In this document: positions 24,561 to 34,101 of the stretch, one piece after another
How positions within the stretch are numbered: position 1 is the first letter of the stretch
How the letters are laid out: each line of letters begins with the position of its first letter
Assembly (NCBI GenBank): GCA_963565915.1
Contig: OY751489.1
Span: 2,790,001-2,854,000, forward strand
Origin: Entoloma clypeatum
Taxonomy: Eukaryota > Basidiomycota > Agaricomycetes > Agaricales > Entolomataceae
Reading direction: 5' to 3'
Length of the DNA stretch: 64,000 nt
Position numbers and translations under genes: made by a program
The notes under the pieces: model-generated
The model's input: the letters and a program-made list of their open reading frames with translations, nothing else
The model's database searches: none
What the model was told of the DNA's origin: nothing

Positions 24561-24901
24561 TGTTGAACATATCGCCAGATATGTCGCACCATGTGCTTGT
24601 CACAGAAAGTGACTATAAGTCACTATTACCATATATGTGAGTTTATGGTATAACCACGGACGCATGACTTGTTTATGTATTGTTTGTACAATGGTCCGTG
24701 CGCATATTGGATTAGTATAAATACCCATGTATTTAGTACGATAAATCCTAACTCTTGAACACCCAGTTCTCTGAGACGTTGCAGCTAGTTAGCTTCTTGA
24801 TTCCACTAACGTCTCTTAACCAGGTTAGTCTAGCTTCCATATGCCTTCGTACCGCTACGTCTTGAGCGCCCTTTGGGCTGCCTACGTCGGTTACATCATT
24901 A
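24561..24901 (+). repeat. Copia-I 3' LTR
   Basis: 341 bp, differs from 12376-12716 at three positions only, each a C/T or A/G change at a CpG site. It is preceded by the polypurine tract GAGGGGGAG and followed by the duplication GAAGG. Confidence 0.95.
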
Positions 24902-25221
24902 GAAGGATCACGTGCTGGAGGTATTCCAAGCAGTCAAGAAAGATGTTGGACTTGAAACTCAGGCTAAGTCAAATTAAATCATGTGTCGTAGCTACTGGGC
25001 ATGTATTAGCTGGTCTAATAAACGGTCTGAATGGTTTGAGAACACCTGGATGACTGCCCCGCGCAGCGGGAGGAAAAAAATGGAAAATCTCAATGCCTGA
25101 TGTATGGGTCCAGATAAAAATTGGCCTCCAAAAATGGCTCATCCAGCCGTCCGGATAAAAACCTGGCAAAAGGTGTGCGGATAAAAATCGCCGATTTTGG
25201 CCATTTTGAGATCAGCCATCA

Positions 25222-25242
25222 CAGGGGGCTTTCGGGGGTCCT
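25222..25242. repeat. Right arm of inverted repeat flanking Copia-I
   Basis: Reverse complement of the arm at 12036-12056 with one mismatch. Several TCCGGATAAAA-type subterminal copies lie just inside it. No target duplication could be assigned with confidence. Confidence 0.45.
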
Positions 25243-26000
25243 CAGTTACCCAGCTCTGCTTCCTGCAAATCATTCACGAGTGTGCGGCGTTGAGGGAGCG
25301 GTGGGGTGGGGTGAGGTGAGGCCGTTCTCAGAGCTTGGCTGGGCCTCGCGAGGGAGGGGGGAGTTGACAAGGACTTGCGACGATGCTGTTCGGCGCGACC
25401 GACCCAGTGGGAGATATTGGTGAGGCGACACTGATAGGCTTCGGGGGAATACTGTAGCCTCCGCTCGTCGTATACAATCCATAGTGCTTATTCATTGACA
25501 ATATACGTGATTTTGTTGCTTCCCTACTGTCATTGTTCAAGAGTCCTCTGGCCAAGTAATGATATAGTCAATTATAAACCTATTTAAGTCAGATATCGTG
25601 CAGACAATCAGGAGAAATATTGCAGCTGCTTGGTCGCCATGGAATGGCACGATATCAATTCATAGTATGTGGCATTATTTTGATAAATTCATGATACCAC
25701 ATCTGAAATACAAATCGGACCTGCTACTGTCTTGTTATAAATAGCATTGTGAGTTGATCTATCATATTATAACAGGTTCGCAAGGCCGACGACCATCTAT
25801 AATGCCTTTCGGGAGCTCATATGGCTAGATAGGAATTTCCATAATTTGCTGATGTCCTAGTTGGTTTCCACTGATATTGTTCTAATTTTCATGACATACC
25901 GCCGGGAGCAGAGCCGACGCACAACATCGTATTACCATATGTATGACGTCACTGAAGAGATAATATATAGAGGCCTCTCGCAAGACACACCAGTACAGAC
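25243..26000. other. Intergenic region upstream of the aldo/keto reductase gene
   Basis: No coding region recognised. A GT-rich stretch lies near 25290-25370. A TATA-like ATAATATATAGAGG about 40 bp before the ATG at 26001 is the likely promoter element of the downstream gene. Confidence 0.45.
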
Positions 26001-27270
26001 ATGTCTCTGAAAAAGATACCTACTCGAAAACTCGGTAGAAACGGGCCTTCCGTCAGCGCCATTGGCCTCGGGGCGATGGGTAAGTCCAATTCCCTCAATC
26101 ATCTTCGGTCTGTCCTTATATTGTGGCAGGAATGGGCACCTTCTATGGAAAGAGTGATGATGTTGAGTCCTACAAGGCTCTGACCTACGCGGCAGACCGT
26201 GGCATGACCTTCTGGGACACCGCCGAAATTTACGGCACCAGTACGCAGCCTCTCTCGGGATATATAAACCCGCTTACCTCAGGTGAATCTCTGATTGGGA
26301 AGTGGTTCTCCGAGACAGGCAGACGCTCCGAAATCTTCCTCGCCACTAAATGGGGCGCTAGCAACCGCAACGCAGCCTACGGCGACTTCAACCGCCCCAA
26401 CAGCAAACCGTCGTACATCCGGTGGTGCTTCCGGAAGTCTCTAGAGACCCTCCAGACGGACTGCATCGACCTCGACTATCAGCACCGCGTCGATACAGAG
26501 GTCCCAATCGAAGTCGTTCTAGAGGCGCTGCGGCCTTTCATCGAGAGCGGGCAGCTCAGGTGGGTCGGGCTGTCGGAACCTAGCATTGAGACTTCGAGGC
26601 GCGCCAAGGCGGTCAAAGGTGTTGGGGAGAAAGTTATTGCGGCCCAGATGGAGTTCAGCCCGTTTGAGCTATATGTCGAAAAGACAGGATTTGCAGATGT
26701 CATCGACGAGTATGGCATGGGGGTCGTGGCATATTCACCCTTGGCCCGAGGGCTAGTCACAGGCCGGTATGCGGCCTCGTTTTACCAATCGCACTTGTCT
26801 TGACATGAACCTTGTGCGTTGCAGTTTCAAGTCGCGCGCTGATTTTGAGGAAGGTGATTTTCGACTCACAGTACCTCGATTCTCTGTAGAGAATTTCCCT
26901 AAGAATCTAGAGGTCACCAAGAAGCTTCAGGCTATCGCCGAGAAATACAACGCCACTCCGAGCCAGGTCACTCTGGCTTGGATCATAGCAGAACATCCAC
27001 TGTAGGTCGTTCAAAATCACTCCCTCAGTGGGACACTAAAACCCCTGCACTCTTAATAATAGTCATTCCAATCCCTGGAATCCGTACTGTTGAACGTGTG
27101 GAAGAAAACGCTCGTGCCGCAGAGCTCAATCTTTCTCCGGAGGATGTGAAAGCTATTGGGATGTCGTAAAATCGGCAGACGTAGCCGGAGGAAGGTATGC
27201 AGATTCCATGCTCCCGAAAGGCGACTGCATCCCCCTATCCGAGTGGACGGGCGAGCCTGAATATAAATAA
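26001..27270 (+). pseudogene. Aldo/keto reductase, apparently frameshifted
   Basis: AKR-superfamily oxidoreductase (NADPH-dependent carbonyl reduction) of the type annotated as YakC-like or pyridoxal reductase-like in fungi. Exons 26001-26079, 26130-26240, 26283-26766, 26825-27001 and 27063-27270. Visible family blocks: KLGRNGPSVSAIGLGAMG, FWDTAEIYG (catalytic Asp and Tyr), LATKWG (Lys), DLDYQHRVD (His; Tyr more usual in place of the second Asp), VAYSPLARG, VIPIPGIRTVERVEEN near the cofactor site, and C-terminal GDCIPLSEWTGEP. Two problems: exon 4 (ending at 27001) does not join in frame to the VIPIPG exon, and a 1-bp shift near 27157-27163 separates EDVKAIG from the conserved C-terminus that ends at 27270. 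Either the gene is decaying or the sequence has indel errors. It converges on the GH16 gene with a 73-bp gap. Confidence 0.75.
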
Positions 27271-27343
27271 AGTCCTTGATCATTTTTGCCCCGTAACAGT
27301 AATGTACTTTTGAATACATATGCTCCACCTATTCTTTTACTCA

Positions 27344-28866
27344 TCACAAGTTGGTGCTCAGCGCAATCACAATTCCGCCGACAACCAAGGACACCATGAG
27401 ACTCATCGGGGCCATGTTCGAACAGTCGTTGCCTTTCGTGGCCCCGCTCCCAGACCCCGATCCATTTCCACTGCTGTTGTTGGGTCCGGAAACGGTATTC
27501 GTCCCGTTGATTCCATAGACGCGTACCGATGCAACCTCGAAATACGCTGTGGCGTAATTCGACCCATTGCCGAGCACGTAATCATTATAGCACACGCCAC
27601 TACAGGTCTGGGCAAAGATGCCAGGTCCATCGGCCCAGTCTAGGCGGTGAGTGTGTTGTTGAACAATCAGACGTTTGGAACAGAAGAGAAGTATAGGGAT
27701 TAGACACCTCCACAAAGTGTGATATCAAAGATGAGATTTTGAGGCGCAAAGTACTTGTCCATGGAACAGTTGGTAGAAGGCCAGTTGCCGATGGGTGTGC
27801 CGAGCGTCGAGGTGTCCAGGGTGCTCGCATTGGATGAGATCGAACTGGGAACGTTCGCCCGGGGAAAGAACCAGATCCTTTGTACGAGATCGGTACCTAT
27901 GAGGTGGTGACCAGGCAAAGTCGACAAGGGTGCTTACGAAATTCCACTCTCCGCGAACTCGGTGACATACACACCGCCGCCTACAGCTGCAAAGCCCGCG
28001 CCATAGGTTGCGGCACTGCCACCCGTGACCACGCAACCTTGGTTCTTGTTGGCAAGATAAGAACAGTCAGATGAGGCGACGACTGTAGTGGGGTCTTGGA
28101 CGGGGGACACAACAGTACAGCCTGGTAGGGTGTGAAGACCCATCTGATTCTTCTGGACAAGGTTGATGCCTTCGATGACGTCAATTTCTCTATTTGGAGA
28201 AAAGTTGTCTTTATGTGCAATGGGAGAGTGGGTCTGCTCACCCTCCCACTGGCCAAGCGGGGGCTTGGGACCACCTAAAGAGAGATTGTATGAGCTAAGA
28301 AAGACACAGGGATGTATGGTTAAGTATACATACCATGCTGGCCACACAGAACACTGGTGAAACAGTTAGAGTTGCATCCTTGGAGAGGATGGAAGACGCA
28401 CTCCATAAGGAATATGGTACATGTCTGCTATCCAAACGGAGCCCACTCCATAGCTGTCAGCTGTCGTTATCCGGACCGAGTTGCGCTTGTTGTTCCAAAC
28501 GACTGTCGAAGTATTATCGACCTTGATAATGGCATTCTTCGTTGTAGGATCAACATAAGCTAGTTGCGAAGAGGTCGCAACGGACGTGGAGGCGAAGCTA
28601 CGAGGTGATCAGGCATCAAGGCGACAGATCATCCTACACTTGGGGATTTACATGGTATCACCGTTGGTGAGGTTATCGTCTGCAGGGTGAGTTGGGGTTT
28701 GACATCTTGCAGTAAAGGGTTAGGACTCACAATTGTTGTAAAAAGTCCACCCGTTGAAAAACGTGGGACCTGCAAATGCTTTGACCAAGCCATAGTTGGT
28801 CGCGGCACCAGCTGGTCGAATGAGAGGAAGTAGAGGAAGCAGAGAAAGCAGGAGAGTCGCATGCAT
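27344..28866 (-). CDS. GH16 family glucanase, secreted, GPI-anchor-like
   Basis: Glycoside hydrolase family 16 protein (endo-1,3(4)-beta-glucanase or laminarinase type), acting on beta-glucan at the cell wall or outside the cell. The ATG at 28866 opens a signal peptide MHATLLLSLLPLLPLIRPAGA, followed by GLVKAFAGPTFFNGW. At least seven introns join cleanly: NN/YDNLTNGDT, the YVDPTTKNAI exon (28590-28400), CSVWPAW/WSQAPAWP, then GEIDVIEGIN with the ExDxxE catalytic motif near 28170, ISIWFFPR, and the NWPSTNC exon. The C-terminal part has a Ser/Gly-rich linker with N-glycosylation sequons and a hydrophobic tail (MSLMVSLVVGGIVIAL), typical of GPI anchoring. All key residues are present and no lesion was found. 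It shares a 143-bp upstream region with the divergent monooxygenase gene. Confidence 0.92.
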
Positions 28867-29009
28867 GGGAGTAGCGGACAAACTTACCATTCGATGCCGG
28901 GACAGGTGTCGATGATACCCGCGATTCACGAGCTGCGCAGCGTCTAAGTGTTGATAAACAAGGCACAGTTGAGACGAGCCGCCACCGCTCCTCAAGCTTG
29001 CGAACCACG
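28867..29009. promoter_or_regulatory. Putative shared promoter between GH16 and monooxygenase genes
   Basis: 143 bp separate the two divergent start codons (28866 on minus, 29010 on plus). This is short enough that both promoters must lie here or overlap the coding starts. No clear TATA box was recognised. Confidence 0.5.
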
Positions 29010-30422
29010 ATGTCAAGGCAGGACACCACTTTACTTATCGTCGGCGCTGGTCCCACCGGCCTCGCTGTTGCTCTATCGCTCGTCAAAAACGGCTTTCGTG
29101 ACTTCATCATCGTTGATGAGGCTGCAATCAGGCCGCAAGCTTCCCGTGCGATGACCATCCACGCCGCCACTCTCGAGGTAAGCCATTGGAAAGAACGCCT
29201 GCCTTCAGTAACCATAATACCCGTTCTCAGGCCCTCGGTTCCATCGACTGTGCAGAGACTCTGGTCAACCTCGGGATCAAGGGCAAAGGAATTCGACTCT
29301 CCGATCGTACCGCCACATTCATGGGCACAGACTTCTCATCTCTCGCTCCTTATACCAAGTACCCCTATGTTCTGTTGATACCCCAAACCACGACTGAGCA
29401 GGTTCTCGAGGCCCGCCTGAACGACCTGGGAATCAAAGTGTTACGTTCCGAGAAAGTTGTAGGCCTCAAGAGCGCTGAAAGTGGTGACCTCGAGGTGACA
29501 TTCGAGTCGGGGAATGTCGTTAGCGCTCGGTATGTCGTGGGTGCGGATGGTGCGAGATCTGTGGTGAGTGTAACCTTTGACTCATTTCCATAACGTCGCC
29601 TTGATACCCTCTCGCGCTGAGATCCGGCAAACCGCTGGCGTTGGATTTGCAGACCCCGATGGCTCGCTACCCGACGAACGCTTGGCCCAGATGATCCTGG
29701 CGGATGTTACCTTTTCTTCTGATAGTCCCCATCTACCAACAGATGAAGTTTCTGGCTTTGCAGAGGGCAACAAAAACTTCCTCATCATTCCCCTCCCGAA
29801 GGATCTTGAATCCTCGGAAGCTATATACAGAATAGGATTTAATGTTCCATTATCTGCAGGGCCACCACCCTCGAATCCTCCCACGTCTTACCTCCAACAG
29901 TACCTAGATGAACAAGGCCCTTTTCATCTGTCTTCCAACCCGTCCGTTAACCCGCAGCCCATCCATATAGCCAAGACCATCTGGGCAACACGCTTTCGAA
30001 CTCACGCTGCTATCGCCGATAAATTTCTGTTTCGAATGGGCAACGATGACAACAAGCACAACCGTGGTATTGTCCTTCTGGTCGGAGATGCAGCCCATAT
30101 CCACGCCCCTGCTGGAGGGCTGGGGATGAACCTTGGTATTCGCGACGCCATCTTCCTTGGTCCTGTCCTTGCTGCCCACATTGCTTCGACCGCCGATTCT
30201 CTTCCCGGGACCGATAAACGTCTGGAGGAATTCGTGTCGGATCGTCGAGAACGAGCACTTTCCACGATAAAATTGACGAAGAGAATCATGGGCGTTGCGA
30301 GCACTGTTGGATCCACTCCTCAGCTCTACAATCTGAGCTACTGGATTATTCGATTGCTGGCCAGGGTTCCCTTGATACAGAGAAGAGTTGTGTGGAATCT
30401 GAGTGGCTTGGGCAATCGATGA
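29010..30422 (+). CDS. FAD-dependent aromatic-ring monooxygenase (PHBH type)
   Basis: Group A flavin monooxygenase, which hydroxylates aromatic or related substrates using NAD(P)H and O2. The ATG at 29010 opens MSRQDTTLLIVGAGPTGLAV with the Rossmann GxGxxG motif at residues 11-16. Two introns, 29178-29230 and 29564-29621, join in frame. A DG-type motif VGADGARSVIRQ bridges intron 2, and the GD motif LVGDAAHIHAPAGGLGMNLG is near 30080-30140. Total length is about 430 residues, usual for compact fungal members. No lesion found. The substrate cannot be told from sequence. It sits next to an aldo/keto reductase and a GH16 enzyme, but these do not form an evident biosynthetic cluster. Confidence 0.92.
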
Positions 30423-31818
30423 CTTGCTTTTTTCTGTCTGATGTTAAATTTAATGACACCTGACGACCCATTACGCCTTGTCCAACATGACTTGTGCTCA
30501 TATTCATCATCTATGGTAGGTGAATGTAGTGTCTGGGCAATACGCGCAACTCAATGAAATTTCTCAAGGCTTTTAACCAACTACGATAGCTTCTTTTCTG
30601 AAATGATACTGTGAAGCAAGTTATGACGCTGAACGATTCATACCATGCAAGAATAATTCGAGAACTTCAGTATAATGAACCCTCCTTGTCATGAAACACG
30701 CGCGCACACTCTGACTCGCTTGCCGAAGCATTCTTTCCTTTCTTTAGAATGTTATTCACCAGCCATTTGAGCACTATTAACTGTTCAGAAATGCATCTAT
30801 TTAGAAGAAGAAGACCTGTATCAAAGTCTAATCGCAACACGCCATTCAGCTTCTCAAGTCGCAGCTGTCGTCTTCGCACTGGACGCGCGTATGTGCTGTA
30901 CTTGCTCCCCAGAGATGATGGGCCCTTCGACGCGAAGGGCCGGCGCGAAGCTGGTCGTTCAAAGGCGAATGAAGAAGACCTGTGGTCTGCGTGGTAAACT
31001 CGAGAACATGGCAGATATGCCACTGTATATCCTGCTTGAGGTCAGCACGAATCGTGTGTTTTTCATTCTCTTGTTGTCTATTTCCTATGACGAGAAAAAC
31101 GCATCTCAAACAAAAAAACTCGTCTCCGTTACAGCACCTGCAACCCATGGACGTCCTCAACCTCTCCTGGACTTCCAAACCACTCCGAGCCATCTTCATG
31201 CACGGGGTATGGAAGAACCCGCGGAAGAACGTACAGTTTGAGTGTCCTGGCGACTTGCAGTATGTGGGACTCAGCAATCCCTGCCACACGCGTACGGCCC
31301 GTATTTGCCATTGTTTGCTGATCTCAGAATCTTGGGCATCGTCAAAACGAGCGTCCGGTGTGAATAGAATGTCGTACACTCACTTTTGTGTTTAGTTTCA
31401 GTGAGAAGACCTGCTTATAATAGGATTATCTCAAGCTTGAACCTGTTAGATTTTACAAATGACATCCTCGAGTTACACCTCTATTCCTATCGAAAATTTA
31501 CTCTCATCATTGAAGAGAAGGAAATGTGCTTGGTTCAAATGTTTTAGTTTATCCAAAAGATGTAATCCCGCAGCTTCTTGGACTAATACATGCACTGCGG
31601 AAGTTGGAAAAGAATATGTCGCAAGCCAAGCACGAAAGAGTGTGTGACATAGTGTGACATAGCGCGCCGCAGACAGGATCTACGCGTCGAGAGCAGGCCT
31701 CCACCTCCTGGTTCCTACGTAGCTGGCTACGAAGGGATTCTACCCACTCAGTATGCATACATTAACATTTTCTGTATATTTTAACAACATTTTAGGTTAT
31801 CCAGAGCTGCAGGCAGCA
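30423..31818. other. Region without a recognisable gene
   Basis: The longest open frame is on the minus strand (30846-31379, 177 codons) and has no familiar motif, with odd Cys/His-rich composition. Nothing supports it as a gene. A possible 5' exon or leader of the coiled-coil gene ends at an AG near 31794. Confidence 0.4.
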
Positions 31819-32568
31819 ATGGGACGTTATGCTCCATCTAATCACTTCGGAACGCGTCGAAAGTCTTACAAAGGGAAGAAGGCACAGCGGGAGGCACTGG
31901 CAAAGGGCAGGAACGGTCGTTGCGAGAGCTCGCTGGTATCAGAAAAGGAGAATCTACCCCCTACACCAGCCACTCCTCGACAAACGCGACGCACTCAAAA
32001 ATCAATTCAAAACCCTATCTCTCCCGTCAAAACACCATCTCGCTGCCGTATTGTGATCTCTGCACTACGAAATGCAGTCGATCGGCTTGAAACAAAGCAT
32101 GAAAGCGCAAAACGGGCTTCCCGGAGGCACAAAGCAAAGGCCAAAACCCTAGAAGCAGAAAATGGGGAGTTGAAGCAAAAGCATGACGAAATGGAGAAGA
32201 ATCACCGCCGGGAGCTTTGGCACCTGAAAAAGGACCAATCTCACCTGGCACATTCATTGAAGGTCCATCAAGAACACGTCATAGGGCTTCTGGACGAGAA
32301 GAAACGAACCGCGAAGGTGGTCCGCGCACTCAAGCAACAAACACGACGCTTGAAGATCTCCGCTAGCTGGCACTCAAGCTCGACCCGTCAAAAACCCCAA
32401 ATGGTCTACACACATTAGTGGTCTGAAATTGAGTGTATTGAATAGATTTCAGCCAATTCACGTCGCAGACATCCCGTTGGACGCGTCCGGACACGAATTC
32501 GGTGGCGATGCGCTTATTAAGCAGCACGATTTCTTCAGAGGGATTCCCGAGTCCCACAGTATGCGAAC
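31819..32568 (+). pseudogene. Coiled-coil protein of an expanded basidiomycete family, 3' truncated
   Basis: The ATG at 31819 opens MGRYAPSNHFGTRRK. A basic Ser/Pro-rich N-terminus (KENLPPTPATPRQTRR) is followed by a long charged coiled coil (about residues 90-180, EAENGELKQKHDEMEKNHRRE). An intron near 32401-32450 (donor GTCTAC, acceptor TTTCAG) leads to a second exon reading PIHVADIPLDASGHEF then FFRGIPESHSMRT. This exon runs directly into the TGTTGGG start of a Copia LTR at 32569, so the gene lost its 3' part. I recall similar coiled-coil plus FFRGIPE proteins as high-copy hypothetical genes in agaricomycetes, perhaps transposon derived; this is memory, not a search. Function unknown. Confidence 0.5.
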
Positions 32569-32716
32569 TGTTGGGTGATGTACAAGCCGAATATAGGCAG
32601 TATGACATATATTTGAGACATATGATGTAATATGTATATATACTTACTCCGATTAGCGGAGTAATAATCTTTCCTGCCTCCCCATCTCTCGGCGATAATC
32701 TGCGCGACTGCTAAAA
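32569..32716 (+). repeat. Copia-III 5' LTR (short)
   Basis: 148 bp from TGTTGGGTGATG to CTGCTAAAA, followed directly by a primer-binding site. A second copy was not found in the window. The usual CA end appears changed to AA. Confidence 0.6.
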
Positions 32717-32728
32717 GGTTATGGGCCC
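32717..32728 (+). promoter_or_regulatory. Copia-III primer-binding site (half tRNA-iMet type)
   Basis: GGTTATGGGCCC, the same 12 bases found after the LTRs of Copia-I and Copia-II. This site is what identifies the preceding 148 bp as an LTR. Confidence 0.7.
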
Positions 32729-33214
32729 TGCCCATTACTAAATATACACTACATCTACCTGATGGATCACACTCTTACACATGTTGACACAAAAAGCTTA
32801 CATTCTGTATCCCAGTTAGATGAAAAACTTGCCGAGAATAACTGCATCAGGAAAAAATAACTTGTCTACAGAGCAGCCGTAGTGCTACGTAGATCATGTT
32901 GCTTCATAGACAAGTCCCTGTTATTAAGTTCGCATAGCCACCTGCCAAGCTATCATAGCTCCCCGTAGCTCCCCATAGCTCTTTATCTATGAGAGCTATG
33001 GGTGCTATTAAGACATTGGAACACTTAATTGTGTCACATCTAATCCAGTAGTGAACAAAAAAAAACATATATATTGCATATTTCCTAGCTATACAAAGCA
33101 ACTAGTAGTCTAATGAATTTGCAAGTACTTATATTACCATGATAGATACTCATTCTTGGGTGCAGGCAGCGTTGCGCAAGGGTGTAAACTGGCCACGGTC
33201 CGGTTCGGTTCGTG

Positions 33215-33410
33215 TTCGGGGCAACGGCAAACGAGGGACGGCCGTTGGGCACGTTGGGAGTGAGGGATGGCAGTTGGGTGTCAGGAATAGCCGTTGGGCG
33301 TGAGGGACGGCTGTTGGGCGTGAGGGATGGCCATTGGGCACATTGGGAGCGAGAGACGGTAGTTGGGCATGAGGGACGGCTGTTGGGCGCAAGGGACGCC
33401 ATTGTGGAGC
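33215..33410. repeat. Minisatellite, about 20-bp unit
   Basis: Roughly eight diverged tandem copies of a unit like GAGGGACGGCTGTTGGGCGT. It lies in the leader of Copia-III between the primer-binding site and gag. Confidence 0.8.
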
Positions 33411-33529
33411 CGTAGCTGTCGAGGGCAGCGAGGAGGGTTTGTAGGTGGTGGACTGTGGTGGGCAGAGGGCAAAATCAGTGTCGTTACCTAAGAAAATTTT
33501 CGCTTCGGTGAGATCCAGCTGAGTTTGAA

Positions 33530-34101
33530 ATGACTTCAAACAAAAAGATTGTTGGATCAGTTGTGAAGAGCGAAGATTATGGCAAAGCACCTTGGGAATC
33601 CAGTGAGCATTTTACATCATTAGCAGATTCAACATATTTTGCATTCAGAGGAAGTATAAAAAAACTCCTCCAAAAAATACTGATCTATTAGTAGGTATGG
33701 AGTTCTGAGCATGTGCTATCTGATGCTATGCATGGATATTGTGATCTACTGAGTGATGGTAACAGCTACGGTGGCTACAGACCCTGGCAGCAGTGCATAT
33801 TGCTCTAGACTTTTTCCTGATGTGGGCTACATGGAAAGAGGAAATCACTGGAGTATTTGACTTTGGTGAACTTCTATCCATCGTTGATGGGACCCTTGTG
33901 GAGCCTGATAAAGTAACCAGACCCAATGATTGGGGAATATGGCAATACAATGACAAATTTATCCGGTGCTTAATCCGGAAGAATATTTCACACATGAATA
34001 GTTCCCATGGAATGTGGAGGGCTCTCGAAGCCACACATGAGGAGAAGGGGCATCAAACAGCGCTTGCGATCCAGTGCGCTTTATTCCAAACACGTGCTGT
34101 G
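33530..34101 (+). pseudogene. Copia-III gag, N-terminal fragment
   Basis: The ATG at 33530 opens MTSNKKIVGSVVKSEDYG. The frame breaks near 33690 and resumes about 33790 as a Copia Gag-type block (ELLSIVDGTLVEPD, MWRALEATHEEKGHQTALA). It ends exactly at the hAT target duplication (34094-34101) and continues in the same sense at 38072. Confidence 0.7.

Larger units (their letters stand above)
12376..24901 (+). mobile_element. Copia-I LTR retrotransposon, split by Copia-II
   Basis: Complete Ty1/copia-type element with 341-bp LTRs at both ends and a perfect 5-bp target duplication GAAGG (12371-12375 and 24902-24906). Order is LTR, primer-binding site, Cys-rich ORF, gag, protease, integrase, reverse transcriptase, RNase H, polypurine tract (24552-24560), LTR. 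Its gag-pol frame is interrupted by Copia-II at 14961-20743 and by a TGA at 22760-22762. The LTRs differ at only three places, so insertion is fairly recent. Confidence 0.95.

Noticed and set aside
30846..31379. 177-codon minus-strand ORF
   Set aside because: No recognisable motif, odd composition and no supporting neighbours or homologous copy; probably a chance frame.
33215..33410. Regularly spaced repeats resembling a CRISPR array
   Set aside because: The units are tandem and diverged with no unique spacers, and the DNA is eukaryotic.
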